Assembly (NCBI RefSeq): GCF_026339935.1
Contig: NZ_JAPEPX010000001.1
Location: 4,583,501-4,647,500 of the forward strand
DNA length: 64,000 bases
DNA from: Streptomyces sp. NBC_01551
GTDB lineage: Bacteria; Actinomycetota; Actinomycetes; Streptomycetales; Streptomycetaceae
Direction of reading: 5' to 3'
Position numbers and translations under genes: made by a program. Position 1 is the stretch's first letter; each line of letters starts with the position of its first letter. Below, piece after piece: positions 63,421 to 64,000 of this stretch. The notes beneath the pieces were generated by a model. It was not told where the DNA came from. It saw only the letters and a list, made by a program, of their open reading frames with translations, and searched no databases.

Positions 63421-64000
63421 CGAGACGCAGCGGGGCGTGGCCCCAGGCGCAGAGTCCCGTGAAAGAAAGGGCCCGCGCCACGCGGCGCCCAGGAAGACGC
63501 TGCTGAACAAGATCCAGATACCCGTCGGCAAGACGATGGCGCTGGCGGCCATGCCGACCGCCGTCTTCGTCGGGATGGGCATGGCCCCCAAGCTGGCCGT
63601 GGCCGACGACAAGGAGATCCCCTTCGCGCCCGGGCCGTGCGTGACGCGGTCCGACGAACCCGCGGAGTCCGCGTCCCCGTCGCCCTCCACGTCGGCTTCG
63701 CCGAGTACGTCGCCCAGCGCGACCCCCTCGCCGAGCGCGTCCGCGTCGAAGCCGAAGCCGGGCGTGAGCCCGTCGGCGCCGAAGCCGTCCGCGAGCACGT
63801 CGGTGTCGAAGCCGCCGGCCAAGCCGGCCGATCCGCCGCCGGCGGCGAAGCAGACGACCCCGACCCCGTCGGCCTCGGCGTCCGCGTCCAAGCAGGCGAA
63901 CCCGCTGGACCCGCTGGGGCTCGGCGACAAGCTCAAGGGCCTCGTCGACGAGCTCGGCCGGCCGCTGACGGACGCGAAGGCGACGGCCACCCCGACGCCC
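63410..64000 (+). CDS. Membrane-anchored Ser/Pro/Thr-rich protein (3' end outside window)
   Basis: The frame is open from GTG 63410 (GGAGG five bases upstream) to the window end, 197 codons. A basic segment (LNKIQIPVGK) leads into one hydrophobic helix (about 44-64), then a low-complexity stretch of Ser, Pro, Ala, Lys and Thr (about 88-175), then LDPLGLGDKLKGLVDELGRP. It looks like a wall-spanning or surface protein of the DUF6230/DUF6114 operon. Function unknown. Confidence 0.75.
   Translation, partial: MRGDETQRGVAPGAESRERKGPRHAAPRKTLLNKIQIPVGKTMALAAMPTAVFVGMGMAPKLAVADDKEIPFAPGPCVTRSDEPAESASPSPSTSASPSTSPSATPSPSASASKPKPGVSPSAPKPSASTSVSKPPAKPADPPPAAKQTTPTPSASASASKQANPLDPLGLGDKLKGLVDELGRPLTDAKATATPTP

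Overview
The window looks like a 64 kb stretch of a Streptomyces (or very close actinomycete) core chromosome. Evidence: very high GC, third codon positions almost all G or C, frequent GTG and TTG starts, terminators that are long GC-rich hairpins mostly lacking a U tract, and actinobacterial marker genes (scy, filP, nucS, DUF2550, a 24-residue bL37 gene). From memory, gene order follows the rho to atp to chiC to scy to icmA region of Streptomyces coelicolor. That comparison is recall, not a search. No insertion sequence, prophage, CRISPR array, tRNA or rRNA was seen.

Layout. Bases 1-10,041: translation and envelope housekeeping (rho, an LCP cell-wall ligase, rpmE, prfA, prmC, a TsaC/Sua5 protein, a low-molecular-weight phosphatase homologue lacking its catalytic cysteine, glyA, a WecA-like transferase). 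Bases 10,476-18,312: the complete F1Fo ATP synthase operon atpIBEFHAGDC, with a CRP-like palindrome upstream and strong hairpins between atpD and atpC. Bases 18,435-22,865: DUF2550 and the chitin module chiC-chiR-chiS with a classic chitinase promoter. Bases 23,051-31,475: a membrane protein, a PduO-type cobalamin adenosyltransferase, 3-hydroxybutyryl-CoA dehydrogenase, a STAS protein, a large membrane-anchored NTPase-like protein, nucS and an LLM flavin enzyme. Bases 31,705-41,858: a zinc-finger protein, two tandem ABC ATPase/permease pairs, and the polarity scaffold genes filP and scy. Bases 42,050-44,804: methylmalonyl-CoA epimerase, a thiolase and meaB. Bases 44,885-54,489: bL37, a PepSY protein, an AIM24 triplet, two DUF3817 paralogues, and several MarR/ArsR regulators paired with MFS transporters. 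Bases 54,807-57,640: two adjacent secreted wall hydrolases (Rpf-type and M23) with nearly the same C-terminal propeller. Bases 57,779-64,000: icmA, TetR, a thioredoxin-TPR protein and a DUF6230/DUF6114 operon cut by the window end.

Functional links. Genes for B12-dependent acyl-CoA isomerisation (cobalamin adenosyltransferase, Mce, MeaB, IcmA, with a thiolase and Hbd) are scattered through the window. Growth-related functions (Scy/FilP polarity, LCP ligase, Rpf and M23 hydrolases) also recur. The most interesting items are the propeller-sharing hydrolase pair, the 51-residue repeat expansion in Scy, the Ser-for-Cys phosphatase, the triple MarR operator, and perfect palindromes upstream of icmA and between the tetR and thioredoxin genes. 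I did not find an obviously new multi-gene defence or biosynthetic system; most of the window is conserved core genome.
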